64,000 bases of DNA from Dentipellis sp. KUC8613. Its lineage: Eukaryota; Basidiomycota; Agaricomycetes; Russulales; Hericiaceae. The DNA is taken from the NCBI GenBank assembly GCA_002286715.1, contig NSJX01000001.1:1055835-1119834 (forward strand), given 5' to 3'. The stretch's first letter is position 1, and the number at the start of each line of letters is the position of its first letter. The notes under the pieces were generated by a model, which was given only the letters and a program-made list of their open reading frames with translations, ran no database searches and had not been told where the DNA came from. This document shows positions 32,333 to 44,485 of this stretch, one piece after another. The position numbers and the translations under genes were made by a program.

Positions 32333-34786
32333 ATGGCTCCTCCTGCTCGCCCCGCTATCATCCGCCAGCGTTCTCGGGTCCACTTCGAGGACGACCTTCC
32401 TCCTCAGGCGACCACCCACCTCCCCGGCCCTTCCCCCTCCGGTGCTGGCGACATCGCTGTTCCTCCCACCGCTGCCTCCAACCCCTTCCGCGACACGGAC
32501 CAGGCGTCCCTGTTTTCGTGGGCTACGGAGCATAGCGATGGAACTCGCCGCCGGTCGGATGAGAGCGACGACACACTCTTCGAGAAGGGCACCTCGAAGC
32601 CCGACAAGTTCTCCCTCTCCTCCTATCAGCACCCCTACGACATCGCACCCCCGTCGAGCATCTATGATCAAGGTCGTCCTTCGGGCAGGGCCCGCGCTCA
32701 GAGCGTCGGAGGCGCGAAGGAGCCGGGCTTCTACAACCTCGACAGCGGCAGGAACCGCCAGTCGAACGACGACATCAACGTCGGCTGCGACGGCTACCCG
32801 AACCCGACTGCCCACCGCGGTCTCACCTCCAACCTGCTCGAGCTGCGCGACCTGGAGGCGCGCGGCACGGACTGGGAACACGACACCGACTTCTCCATGT
32901 CGCGCGGGCCGTCGATGATGTCGCAGCGCTCGACGGGCGGCTGGGGCATGAACCGCATGGACTCGAATTTGTCCGTCGGCTCAGAGCCTCTCGACCCCGA
33001 CGATCCGAAGATCACGGGCGCGACGCGCATGCTGCTAGACGATCCTGAGGACCTCGAGCAGAACTGTAAGAAGCAGATGGACCTGCGCTACATGAACTAC
33101 AAGCAGCGCCGCAAGGAGGCCCAGAGGATCAAGATCCAGTTTAATGTTACTTGTACGTATTCTCTATTTCGTCTTCGATGAGGCCGTTGCTCATACTCTT
33201 CTCCAGCTGTGCTTAATCGCCAGAAGTTCATCATCAAGCTGGCCAAGGCGCTGATGACCTTCGGTGCCCCCTCACATCGTATCGAGTCCCAGCTCGTCGC
33301 GGCCTCGCGCATCCTCGAGATCGACGCAGAGTTCATCCATTTGCCCAACATCGTTCTCGTGTCGTTCGGTGACCCCGAGATGAAGACGTCCGAGACGCAC
33401 TACATCAAGTGCGGCGGCCGTCTTGCACTCGGCAACCTCCACAAGGTGCACACCATCTACCGCCAAGTCGTCCACGACGAGATCAGCGCCAAGAAGGCCA
33501 CGACGCTCCTCAACGATCTGTTGAATGCGCCGCCTATCTACAAGAAGCTGCCTCGGTGCATGCTCGGCTTCATGCTCTCGGCGCTGATCTGCCCGCTGGC
33601 CTTTGGCGGGTCGTTCTTGGACATGTGGATTGCAGGCTTCGGGGCGTTCGTGCTCTGTGGTCTGCAGCTCACCTTGGTCACCAAGAGCGCGTTGTACGCG
33701 AACGTTTTTGAGTGCGTACCCCTGCTTTTGCCTTTCCTTCTTAGACTGACATCGTCTTCAGGATTACCATCGCAATCTTCATCTCGTTCCTTGCCCGCGG
33801 CCTGAGTAGCATCAGAAGCGAGATCTTCTGTTACACTGCTATCTCATCTGCTGGCATCGTCGGTATCCTGCCGGGCTATCTCATTCGTAAGTCCGCACTT
33901 TCCCCTAGCCCTTCACATCAGCTCACCTCTTCTTCAGTGAGTAGTTCGCTCGAGCTTGCGTCGAAGAACATCTTGACTGGATCCGTGAAGATGGTGTACG
34001 CCCTCATCTACACGCTCTTCCTCGGATTCGGTCTGCAGATCGGGTCGGACCTCTACCTCCTCTTCGACCCGACCTCGCGGCACAAGCTCGATGCACTCGC
34101 GGCGTCCATCACGCACACGGTCGTCTACACGGGTGCCTTCGTCGCAGACAACTCGACGCGCTTCACCGCCGAGATGCCGCTCTTCGGGACATTCAGCTTC
34201 TCAAACGGGACGACGCTCACGCAGGAGCACATCATCAACGGGTGCTATCGCCCGCCGAGCTTCCCGTGGTACCTCCAGCCGTTCCCGTGGTGGACGCAGT
34301 TCTTCATCGTCCCGCTCTTCTCCGTGCTCAGCTCGCTCGCGAACCTGCAGCCGTGGAAAAGCAAGCAGCTGCCCGTCATGGTCATCATCTCGTGCATCGC
34401 CTACGCCGCCAACAAGATCGCGAACCACTACATCTTCAACCGATCTGATGTCGTGTCGGCCATCGGTGCGTTCGCGGTCGGTGTGCTCGGCAATGTGTAC
34501 TCGCGCAAGATGGGCGGCACGGCGTTTACATCTATGGTAACCGGTGTGCTCTTCTTGGTGCCCGTAAGTCTCTTGCTATCTCCGTTCCTCTCAGAACCGT
34601 TGGCTCATCGTGCTCTTTCAGTCCGGTCTTTCACAGGCAGGAGGCATCACTGCCTCGGGTAACGGGGTCGACATCGGAGGAGCCATGATTGCTGTGACCA
34701 TCGGTATCACCGTTGGTCTGTTCATGAGCCAAGCCCTCGTCTACACGTTCGGCACGAGGAAGAACGCCGCTATGTTCTCCTTCTAG
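32333..34786 (+). CDS. ThrE/DUF1212-type membrane protein, Prm10 family (746 aa)
   Basis: Exons are 32333-33152, 33207-33711, 33762-33886, 33938-34563 and 34622-34786. The N-terminal 270 residues are hydrophilic and low-complexity (MAPPARPAIIRQRSRVHFED...). The ThrE domain begins at NRQKFIIKLAKALMTFGAPSHRIESQL, with LEIDAEFIHLPNIVLVSFGD. At least nine membrane helices follow, among them RCMLGFMLSALICPLAFGGS, SFLARGLSSIRSEIFCYTAI and KNILTGSVKMVYALIYTLFL, and the C-terminal ThrE_2/DUF3815 part (QLPVMVIISCIAYAANKIA, VVSAIGAFAVGVLGNVYSR). Bacterial ThrE exports threonine and serine. Yeast Prm10 is pheromone-regulated with unknown transport activity. Localisation (vacuole or plasma membrane) cannot be read here. 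Confidence 0.87.
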
Positions 34787-35185
34787 AGTAGTTTATTTCG
34801 TATATAGCATAGAATTGTCTGTTTACTCAAAAACAAAACGATAATAAAAACGTCATAATTTATACATTCTCTCAGCCTAAACCTTCAATTGCCTCGGTAG
34901 CGCTTGCCCTCATGACTCTGAGCCATCTATCTTCGAAATGCTGATGGCTTTTCCCCACCCTCATCGTGTCAGGCGCTTCATATTTTATTATTAGCTTGTA
35001 TGGTTAGGAGGTTCTGTCCCTCAAGGCTGTGGTGAAGATGAACTTAATCGTACACGGACATCAGACCAGCTATCGATATATCTAATCCAACAGGTAATTC
35101 TACAAACTTCTAACAAACTATCATTAGTCCCCGGCACCACCGACCTCACACCCAGCAGAGCACTCCAACACTCCAAGATGACCGC
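34787..35185. other. Convergent 3' flanks of the Prm10-like gene and FRS2
   Basis: This AT-rich interval of about 400 bp between two stop codons contains 3' untranslated regions. No gene is seen. Confidence 0.55.
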
Positions 35186-37259
35186 TCAGAATCGCACCGC
35201 CGGCGCCTTCTCAACACTCTCTATCGGAACTTTGTGGCCAACCAATGTCCGAATGTTGTTAATCCCATACCTGAGACAGGGATAAGTATGACGATGTCGA
35301 CGAGCGGGACTAAGAAAGGCGGAAACACTAACCGAATCATGGTGGGCCTCTCCAAGCTGATACCCCACCCGTGGACGTGGACGTCGGGCGGGAATCCCAT
35401 GGGCGCCAGCATCTCGGGCCGGAACATGCCGCTGTTGCCAACCTCAACCCATTTGTCCAGTTGCGGATGGAACGCGAAGATCTCGAGAGAAGGCTGCAGC
35501 GTGGCAAGGATCAAGATCAGATGGTGAGCGAGATGGGTGGGGCAGGACGGGCAGATGGACACACCTCCGTGTACGGGTTGTACGCGGGCTTGAAGCGGAT
35601 GTTCTCGATGCCCATTTTCTTGAAGTAGACGCGCATGAACCCTGCACACGAGACGCGAGATCCGTCATGAGCCGCCGCAACGTGTAAAGTGTAAAATATG
35701 GGCGCGGCGCCACACACCAATCAGATCAGCAAGTGTCAATCCACGGTCGGCCACGACACCCTCCACTTGATGGAACTCGGCAAGATGTGTCGCGTCCATC
35801 GTTTCATTTCGGAACACGCGGTCGATGCTGAACAGCTTCGCCGGCCGGAATCCGTCGTCGGACTTCTCGAGACCCTCTTTGCGCTCCACGCGCCCGGAGG
35901 TACCGCCCCAGTCGTACTCCTCGCCTTCTTTTGGCTTCTCGCCACGGCAAACCGCAGCAAGTTTGTATAGCATGTGCGCAGACGACGCTGTCGTGTGCGT
36001 CCGCAGTAGCAATTTATGCGACTCCGCATCCGACCAAGGGGCACGGTAGCCGGTCGAGCCGTACCCGCCGTGTTCGTGCACTTTTGAAACGCGCTCGTAG
36101 TAATCGTGAGGCGGAGGAAGTGATTTGATCGGGTCCGAAAGGTAGAAGGTATCTTGGACTTCGCGTGCAGGATGTTGTTGAGGGACGAAGAGAGCATCGA
36201 AACACCAGAAACCAGATTCGACGTATGACGAGGTAGGCATTTCGGCGAAGCTGCACGAGAGTCAAGACGAGACCGCGGTATTTGAAGTGAAATGACTAAC
36301 CCCATCTCCAAAAAGATATTCCGCATCTCCTCACGCACCTTGAGAAGAGGGTGCAGTGCGCCGCCGTTAGTTGGTATACCTTCTGCTTCGAAGTTGTACT
36401 TTTTGAAGTTGGATGTTTTCCAGGATCCACTGTGCCAGAAATTTCAAACCTCACTCTGCGATGTTGCTCGCTCGGCGACTTACGATGTCAACATGTCGAC
36501 GGTCAGGTCAGTCAATGGCTTGGCTGTCGATGTGCTGAAGTTGGGGCCTTTGTGCACGGTGAACCATTTTCCTGTCCTGCAGAGACATGAGCGGTCAGGA
36601 TGGGCACCTTTGCTAGCCGGTCGAAAGCTAACTTTTGGATGATCAGCTTGCGCTTGCGCAGATCTGCAAGATCCTTCTCGCCCGAACTAAGGGTGCCGGT
36701 GGAGTCCACTTCGAGCAATTGGTTTTGTGTCAAGTCCGTGATCGAAGATTTCTTCGGAGTGGATCATGAGCAGGACGGACCCGAAGTGGACGCAGTCAAC
36801 CTACGACTTTGACAAGGCTTTGGCCTTCTTTTGCAATCCAGCCGTTCTTGAAGGCGCGCCCTTGACCGACCTTTGCGGTCTCGTCACCGACGAGCTTCTT
36901 GAGATCGGCCGGGGAGACGGGCTGTCCCGCGCCCGAGGCAGGGAGAGCAGCCCACACGCGAGCCTCATGTGAGCCCTTGAGGACAATCTGGGTGCCCTCT
37001 GGGGTGAGTACGTGTGAGAGGGTTTCGTGTGTGTCATATTTGATCATCTGGGCATTGATGAGTGCGTGATGTACAGCCGATGGGAGAATGCAGTTACTTC
37101 TCTGCTGTCGAGAGAATTGAGCGCGCCGAGGATGGTAATTTGGGCATCTGCAGAACTGGCGGGCTGGGACGTGCCCGGGATGACGAGTGTGCGGGTGTCC
37201 TGGATGGAGCCATTGTCGTTCAGAGAGTTGAGGACAAGTTGCTGGAGGTCCTCGGCCAT
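35186..37259 (-). CDS. FRS2: Cytosolic phenylalanyl-tRNA synthetase, alpha subunit
   Basis: This is the catalytic chain of PheRS, activating phenylalanine with ATP. The ATG at 37259 gives [20 protein letters not shown], followed by the winged-helix-like N-terminal domains ([48 protein letters not shown]). The class II core has [20 protein letters not shown], motif 2 [21 protein letters not shown] and [19 protein letters not shown]. It continues with [15 protein letters not shown] and motif 3 [13 protein letters not shown], and the end is [14 protein letters not shown]...PAVRF with TGA at 35186. Many short introns interrupt it and I did not fix every boundary. Its partner FRS1 lies 14 kb away in this window. 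FRS2 starts 229 bp from the Tvp38-type gene, head-to-head. Confidence 0.9.
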
Positions 37260-37488
37260 GGTGCAGAATGGACGGCGGAGTGGAGGACGCGGACGAATTG
37301 ACGCGGCAGGACAAGATCAGATCGAGTCAGCGTCCGGGCGGGGACGGCCGGAGAGTTACGTAGGGGCCGGGAGGTCAGTGTGCTGCTGCTGAGTCGGTTG
37401 TGCTGAGCAAGAGCCGCGAGTCGGGGCGTGTGCTTGGACGACGGCTACATATTCGTCTTTCCTGCCTCCTATCCTCCTCTCCTCCACT
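37260..37488. promoter_or_regulatory. Shared promoter region, FRS2 / Tvp38-type gene
   Basis: These 229 bp lie between divergent start codons. It is CT-rich toward the Tvp38-type gene (ctcctatcctcctctcctccactATG), a typical fungal initiator surrounding. No TATA box is seen. Confidence 0.5.
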
Positions 37489-38997
37489 ATGGCCACCCTT
37501 GCCCCTCCTCCGTCCCGTCACCGCGCGTCCTCCACGAACCTCAGGCCGGCGCTCACCCTCCACACCCTCGGCACGCGAGCTAAGAACTGCTTCTTCGAGG
37601 ACGTGCCCTGCACTCCCCCACCCCCCGTCAACAGCGCAAAAGTATCATCGCCTCTTCAGCCCCCTTCTAAACTGTCCCTAGTCGCTGCGCGATGTTGGGC
37701 GCTCCTCCACATGGACTCCAGTCTCACCTACCCGTCCGCACCCTCATCACCACGTTCCTCCTCGGATGAAACCATCCTTCCCCTCTCCGCTGTGTCCACC
37801 CACCCACCGTCCGTCGGGGACATGTTCGAGCCCCAGCAGGACTCTTCCTTCTCCAGAGCGTCTCCACGCTTGTGGTGGCAGCGCACACCTTCTGTATGTT
37901 CTTTCTTTTTCATTTATCGCACACGACCAACCTCTCCCCCTTATCAGGTCCATGCTCCCATTTTATTCGTGATCACCCTCTTTCCCGTCTCTACAGCACT
38001 TGTTATCCTCAGCTTCTGGTCCCTTCCATTCACCTTCTCATGGCCAAGCAACCTCGCCGACCTCGCGCAGTTGGGCAGGGAGCTTCATGGCTACTCTCAG
38101 AGCGGCGTCGGCGCCATGACGCATGTTATCGGCATCATATCCATCGCCACCATCTGGATGCATGCTTGGTCCGTGCCAGGTAGCGTCCTCTGGGTGAGTA
38201 GCTCTCGTTCTCCCTTTCGTTTCGATAAGTTCTCACGAAACGGGGACGCGTCCCATCTAGAATGTCCTCGCCGGCGCTCTCTTCTCCCCACTCCTGGCAA
38301 CTGTCCTCCTCTCGATCCTCACCACTGTCGGCTCCATCTTTGCTTCCCTGCTCGCGACACCACTTTCCCCCTTTCTTACCCGGTTCTTCCCTCGGCCGCT
38401 CGCATTGGCTCGCAGTGCTTTCGAGAGTGATGCAGACGTAGCCACGGGCACAAAGTCTCCCGCTTGGGTGCGCCTTAGCGTGCTACGCCTCATCGGTGTC
38501 GTTCCCTGGTCAGGCATCAACGTTGCATGTGGAGTGTGCGGTGTTGCTCTTTACGATTGCCTCCTCGGTACCTTCATCGGGTCCATCCCATGGACGGCAG
38601 TCACGTGTCAGGTATGTGATCTGATGTCGGTCGTAGCGGTCATGGGCGCTGACTTGGGGTTTGTAAGATTGGGGATATCCTCCAGACAGTGGCCGCTACG
38701 CCATCGCCGAATCCGCAAAGCATTTCCTCCGTCCTTGCTTCCCCTGATATCATAATCAAGCTTGTCTTCCTCTCCTTCTTGTCTCTGGCACCCATTTTGG
38801 GCCGAGACTACCTCCGCGCTTGGATTTCATCGGCTGGCAAGGACGCTCTCTCTTCTGAGCGTGCGCCACGCTGGGCATGGGTCAAGGAGTGGCGTGCCAA
38901 GGTCCGGATACCCTCTCGTTCGCGGTCGCGGTCCCAAGGCGAGAAGGAGACCGAAAGCCTGACACTGGAGATGACCGAGAAATTACAGCAGTCCTAG
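37489..38997 (+). CDS. Tvp38/TMEM64-type VTT-domain membrane protein (443 aa)
   Basis: Exons are 37489-37893, 37948-38193, 38261-38611 and 38668-38997. The first 135 residues are a Ser/Pro-rich cytosolic region. A VTT (SNARE-associated Golgi, DedA-like) domain follows: VHAPILFVITLFPVSTALVI, GAMTHVIGIISIATIWMHAW and the signature PGSVLWNVLAGALFSPLLATV. Then come RLIGVVPWSGINVACGVCGVAL, with the conserved Arg, Pro and Asn, and a last helix DIIIKLVFLSFLSLAPILGRD. VTT proteins are phospholipid scramblases or half-transporter-like proteins; yeast Tvp38 is in late Golgi vesicles. The C-terminal tail is basic (SRSRSRSQGEKE). The Golgi role is inferred. Confidence 0.8.
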
Positions 38998-40258
38998 GTA
39001 TAAACCATGGCTGAACAAAGTTTGCGCAGCATTCCGATTGCCCTTTTGCTTCCTTCCTCATCTTTCGTGCTATTTATCATTTTGCATTTATCTTCACATC
39101 GGCTTCAACTGCTCTTGCTTTGCTTCATTTGCCATGCCTCGCATGAAGACCTGCTTTAGATGTCGCTCGGTGCTCTGCTCCATACCTGCGTATACGGGGT
39201 TCCTATATCATTCGTCCTGCTGACTACACTGCACTATATCGATATTGTACACCTTCGACACGCGCCTAATGATCTGATCGCAGTTCTTACTTACGACCAC
39301 AACACACTCCTGCACAATTTATCATCATAAACATTGTCTGTTCATCCACGTCTGTGTTATGACTTACTATAGTCTTTTTTTTCCTACTACTCTGCACACA
39401 AGATACAAATCGGTTTGGTAGATCATGATGCTGATTGAATGCTCCGTTCGTAAGCATGCACGAAGCTCGTAAGCAATGTTGTTCATCGGCCGTGTGTACC
39501 GCCGCGCTCTAGCGCAGTCATCCAATATAACGCCTGTGCGCACCGGTTCCCTCACCACAGACGACAGCTGCTGCGAGACTTGCGAGACCGGGCGGGATTG
39601 CCTAAACACGAGGTTCACAGGAATCCTGTAGTGTTTTAATCAAGGTAACTGCCTGCACGCAGCCGTCTCGTCTTTAGCCGGCGGCTGGCGATTGGCTGTG
39701 GCATGTCCCGAAATGGCAAGCCTCGTGGCTCGACCCGGGATCTCGTCATCAACTCAGGTCCAAGTCGTCGATTGCTCGTGAGTCCTTCGACTTCCCAAGA
39801 GTCGCTTTGTTGACAATCTACTTCCGTTTACCTCCAGTCCTATCGCAGGTGACTGGTCCAGACGCCTCCTTGATGCTCCTTGATGCTGCAAAGCTAGTTC
39901 AGACATGGGTAGTCGTTCTCAGCAGGAACGTCGGACACGAGGTACGAGCATGTCTAGATCTTCGCCTCGAGGTTCGTCTGCTGGCTTCGGCGCGCAGAAA
40001 GACAGGGATCCTACTAAAGCAGCCGGTACGTTCGCCCTTTGTACCTAGTTGTTGTTCTCGGTCTCTCCACAGGTTGAACGTCCTTTCAGTCTCGGCCTCG
40101 CTGTACCATCCATTGTCTCTTTGTGTCACGCTCTTTCTCACGTCCGCTTTGGCCTCTTGGTGTAACATATATTCCTCCTCTCTCCACTGACCTTGCCTTC
40201 GTGTGCGAGTCCCTCATAGCACCCCCTCACACCCCTGTGTATCAATAAATCAGCACCA
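38998..40258. other. Intergenic, 1.3 kb, with a possible extra 5' exon
   Basis: Most of this interval shows nothing. Near its right end, 39905-40025 reads MGSRSQQERRTRGTSMSRSS... and ends in a GTACGT donor. An acceptor just before CACCAATGTCG at about 40252 would join it in frame to the next gene, extending that protein by about 40 residues. This is possible but unproven, because the intron would be long (about 225 bp) for this genome. Confidence 0.35.
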
Positions 40259-41366
40259 ATGTCGTATCCTACCTCGCCTAGTCGATCCTCTTCTGCCAAG
40301 GGATGGCGCAAGCCTGTTCCACAGTACATCCCATCGCCACCCGCATCTCCGCCACTCTCAGAGACGCCATGCATCGCGGCTTTTAGTCCAGAGATTGGCC
40401 CGTCTAATTTATTGCCACCTGTGAGTAATGCAATGTCTGCTTCATGAGATTCGCGCTGAGCGTTGTTATTATCGTAGCTCCCCGATGATCATCTCAACAT
40501 CGTACGGAAAGCCTCGCTCCAATATAGCGCGGCGGAGATGTCAGAGGTACAGGGTGCAATGAGTGGCCCCAATGTATTACATGTTCCAAATTCCGGTATT
40601 TCTAAGGAGCTGGCCTCACCCATTAAGGTATGCTTTATTCTTTTCAAACGAAGCTGTTCATGTTGATTACAATCTGGCTGCGACATAGTCTTCACCTGCG
40701 AACTCGGCATTCTATTCAATTCCCTTGCCTGGCCAGGAGCCACCCAATTGTGCACCTTCTCCTGCTCGCCGGAAATCATCTCTTCCCCAGGTGAGTCTCT
40801 GCGCGTCACATTTCTGCATGCCTATCCTTGCTTATTTTGTCCAGATATATCGCCCACCTACGCCACCTCTGCCTTCCAGCCGCCCCAGATCCTGTGTGTC
40901 ACCCCGTAGCTCAGCCTTTGCTCCCGCTGTGAGAAGTCCTTATCGAATGGTACGTCATTCAGCGAATATTTCATGATCAATTCTGAGCGTCGAAGGTTAG
41001 ATCATGCCCGATCCGCCCTCGATATACATGAAGGACTCCACCGCAGACCTGCACCGGTACTCCTCTACGTTCCCAATCCCCATCAGCCCCGCACCATCGT
41101 CCATGATGACCGGGCCCAGTGGCATGTCTATGTCGTCCGAGAAGACTGCCGCCGGCTCGCTGCCGCGGACGAAGTCATGGGAATTGCCGGACTACCTGCA
41201 AGAAGAGGTCGACAGGCAGAAGCAGCGGGAGGTGCTTCCCATGTTCGTGCTCCCGCGGGAAGCGCTGGCGAAGCCCAAGCGGAAGAGGACTTGTTCGGGG
41301 TTCGTCTGGGACTCGGTCGCCACCGCCGGACGCGCCGTTGCGTCTGTATTCAGGAAGGCACCTTGA
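40259..41366 (+). CDS. Ser/Pro-rich hypothetical protein (294 aa, five exons)
   Basis: Exons 40259-40420, 40478-40627, 40689-40790, 40845-40949 and 41001-41366 join in phase 0 throughout. No known domain is visible. The protein is disordered and rich in Pro, Ser and basic residues (MSYPTSPSRSSSAKGWRKP). It has short ordered patches: LPDDHLNIVRKASLQYSAAE, and near the C-terminus KSWELPDYLQEEVDRQKQRE, VLPMFVLPREALAKPKRKR, then GFVWDSVATAGRAVASVF. The last looks like an amphipathic helix. The five consistent exons with phase-0 splices make a real gene likely. An upstream exon at 39905 may exist. Confidence 0.6.
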
Positions 41367-41796
41367 CCTCCGGCTGGGTCAGGCATGATTATACTCTTCT
41401 TGCATCTACCATACATCTTTATTCTTTTTATTGCCATAGCATTTGCATACCTGTACGAGCGTAGTAGTGCCAGTGAGCCTGGCACCTAACGCCATCTGTA
41501 GCCTTGAAATAGGATTGTTTTCGTTGGACGCTCGGAGACGGAAGGACCGGCAGAAGAGTGTGACGAAATGGGACACGTGATCCGAGGGTGCCGCGCGTGG
41601 AGGCCGCACAGAAACTAAAGCCCGCACAAGTGCAATTCTGTCCAGCCAGACGAACGCACGCAGGCCCCGTCCTGCCCCTCGCTGCCCCCCGCCGACCTCG
41701 CAAACACCCTGCAATGAATGCTCTCCCTTGAGTCACATCAGCGCCCAAATTACCAGTCTAGAACTCACCCACGATCAGAGTCAGCAGTCGCCCACG
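41367..41796. other. Intergenic region
   Basis: This lies between two genes on the same strand. It holds the 3' flank of the Ser/Pro-rich gene and the promoter of the mitochondrial carrier. Nothing else is seen. Confidence 0.5.
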
Positions 41797-44178
41797 ATGA
41801 GCCCGAACCAGAGCGGCCCTTCCAGGCGCGACGTCTTCGAGGCAACTTTCTCCGGCGCGCAGGATCGCCCATATATACCGCGACTACGGTCGGATCCCCC
41901 TATATACCACCACCCCATCACACACAGTCTTGCCGAATTTCGCCAGAGCGAGGGCAGGGAGAACCGCAAGGCCCGTCTGCGCGAGCTATGGCACAAATTG
42001 CCGCAAGTCGCGGCTCAGTATGCCGACGTCGACGTGCCGTCCGAGTCGGCGCTGGGGAAGGGACAGGTGCTCACGCAGGAGAAGGCGAAGAAGATGCGCG
42101 CGATATACACGCAGGAGCTCATGGGCCAGTGCACCAACGACGGGACAAAGGTCTCGACTGATATCGGCTGGAAGGAGTTCAAGGAGTATGCGGAGGCGAA
42201 AGAAGTCGGTGTGTTTGGACCTCCTCTCTGTGCTTGTCTGCGACTCACTCCACCTTTATGCAGAGCTATGGCAGGTGTTCCATGACGAGCTTGACTTGGA
42301 CGGGAACGGTCACTTAGACGCAGATGAACTTTACGTTGCACTGCAGAAAGCAGGTGCGTCCCGGGCCCCGCTAGTTCGTGACGTATCTCACGATGGCGTC
42401 TAGGAATCGATCTATCACCTAGCACCATGTCCGACTTCATGACGCAGCTCACGCAAACACCACACTCCCATGCTATCAGTTTCGCAGAGTTTAGAGATTT
42501 CCTGCTCCTGCTTCCCAGAAAGGTCTCCACTGCCGAAATATATCGCTACTACCAGGTAGGCAAGTTCCTGGGCGACGATGGACGAGGCGTTGCCAGAGTC
42601 AACATGGAAGGTATGTCCAACTCATCTCCATCTCGCTTCGAGCCTACTAATTGTGCCCGAAGGCGATGTCACATTGAGTGCGGAAGATAAGCCACCACCA
42701 CCCTACATTTCTCCGCCTCCACCTCCTCCCAGTGAAGGTGTAGCACGAGTTGACCAGGAGCTTATCACCGACGAGGACGAGGACGAGGATGAGGAGATGT
42801 TCGATGAGGAAGAGGAAGAGCAAGCCGGCTGGCTAGGTGGACAGACTGCGCTCAAATTTCTGTTCGCCGGAGGTATCGCTGGTGCAGGTGAGTGTAGGTT
42901 TCAAGCTTGCTTATTTCGTTGCTAATGGGGTCCAATGCAGTATCAAGAACGTGCACCGCGCCTTTCGACAGACTCAAAATATTTCTCATTACACGACCAC
43001 CAGACCTCGGAGGCACCTCCTTCAGCCCTAAAGCATCCGTCCGCGGCGTGCACGCCATCGCGTCAGCCGTCAGCATCTTGTACAAAGAAGGCGGCGTCAG
43101 GGCCTTTTGGGTTGGCAACGGCCTTTCCGTCCTCAAGATTTTCCCAGAATCGGCGATCAAGTTCCTGGCTTATGAATCGTCGGTGAGTGTACTTCTCCCG
43201 CGAGTGAGACGCCCGTCTGATGAACGGTCTCAGAAAAGGTTCTTCGCGAAGTACGTTGATATGGTGGAGGATTCGAGAAATATATCCGGAACGAGTCGAT
43301 TTCTGTCGGGAGGCATCGGCGGCTTGTCTAGTCAATTAAGTATGGAAACCTTCATTTCTGTATCATTGTTTGAGTTCTAACGGGGAATGTTTTGTGCAGC
43401 CATATACCCCATCGAGACATTGAAGGTAATGGATGCTTGCTGTACTTTTAAATAAGCTTGTACTAACCCGTTCTCGTGAAGACTCAAATGATGAGCAGTA
43501 CTGGCGAACCAAACCGGACGTTGCTCTCAGCAGCAAAGCGGCTATGGAAACTAGGCGGCTTTCGTGCTTATTACCGTGGCTTAGGGGTAAGTTCGGCTCA
43601 TCAGTCGTTGGTCATATATTGACCCAAGATTTGTTAGATCGGTTTAGTCGGCGTTTTCCCGTTAGTCCACATGTTTCTGCCTCACTGACTCAACAGCTCA
43701 CAAAAAAAATCAGTTACTCTGCGATAGACATGAGTACCTTCGAGGCGCTGAAGTTGGCTTACTTACGCTCAACCGAAAAATCTGAGCCTGGCGTCTTGGC
43801 TTTACTTGCCTTCGGCAGCGTGTCTGGCAGTGTTGGTGCCACCAGTGTTTACCCTTTAAACCTGGTCCGAACACGACTACAAGCATCAGGATCTCCCGGC
43901 CATCCCACACGCTATACTGGATTCCAAGATGTGATCGCGAAGACCTATGAACGGGATGGATGGCGTGGTTTCTATCGTGGCCTGCTTCCTACATTAGCCA
44001 AGGTACATTGTGCAGGCTTTTACTTCACCCTTCATGGTCATTCATCTCTCAATCATAGGTCGTTCCTGCGGTATCTATATCATATGTTGTGTACGAGCAC
44101 ACCAAGCGGAGGTAAGTCCCTGGCCTTTGAGAGCGATCCAGACAATGTTTGACGTCCTTTCGTAGGCTTGGTGTATAG
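41797..44178 (+). CDS. Ca2+-binding mitochondrial carrier (ATP-Mg/Pi, Sal1/SCaMC type)
   Basis: The ATG at 41797 starts MSPNQSGPSRRDVFEATF. The N-terminal regulatory half has at least one canonical EF-hand (DLDGNGHLDADEL) and degenerate neighbours, then an acidic run (DEDEDEDEEMFDEEEEEQ). Three mitochondrial carrier repeats follow, with the PX[D/E]XX[K/R] signatures seen as APFDRLK, YPIETLK and YPLNLVR, plus GFYRGLLPTLAKVVPAVSISYVVYE at the end. The last exon supplies only RLGV and the stop at 44176-44178. Such carriers exchange ATP-Mg for phosphate across the inner membrane under cytosolic Ca2+ control; yeast Sal1 is the model. There are many short introns (roughly ten), two of them around the second carrier repeat. 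Confidence 0.85.
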
Positions 44179-44485
44179 GTAATTCACCCCATCTACCCTA
44201 CCATCTGTCGATAATAGTTATAGAACGATCATGCATTTTTTTCGCCGTGCCTCGCCAGTGCGACTTGTATCTATTTATGATCATCTTGTTGCTCGACAAC
44301 ATTCAGCGTTCAATGTTCATATGCACCTGGACTATAGTCTTTATATACTCGCACACTCGTTTCTTCCTGGACACCATTTGCTTATGTAACGATACCGTCA
44401 TAGCGAGCTTTGGAATGTCATTCGGTTCACCGAGAGCAATACTTGAAAGCTGCTGTGACCTCCGAATCTGACGGCAGGCACTATC
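44179..44485. other. Intergenic between carrier and Tma17-like gene
   Basis: These 307 bp hold the 3' flank of the carrier and the promoter of the small downstream gene. Nothing else is seen. Confidence 0.5.

Noticed and set aside
32258..32881. Minus-strand frame of 207 codons
   Set aside because: Antisense to the first exon of the Prm10-like gene, where the plus-strand frame continues into a clear ThrE domain.
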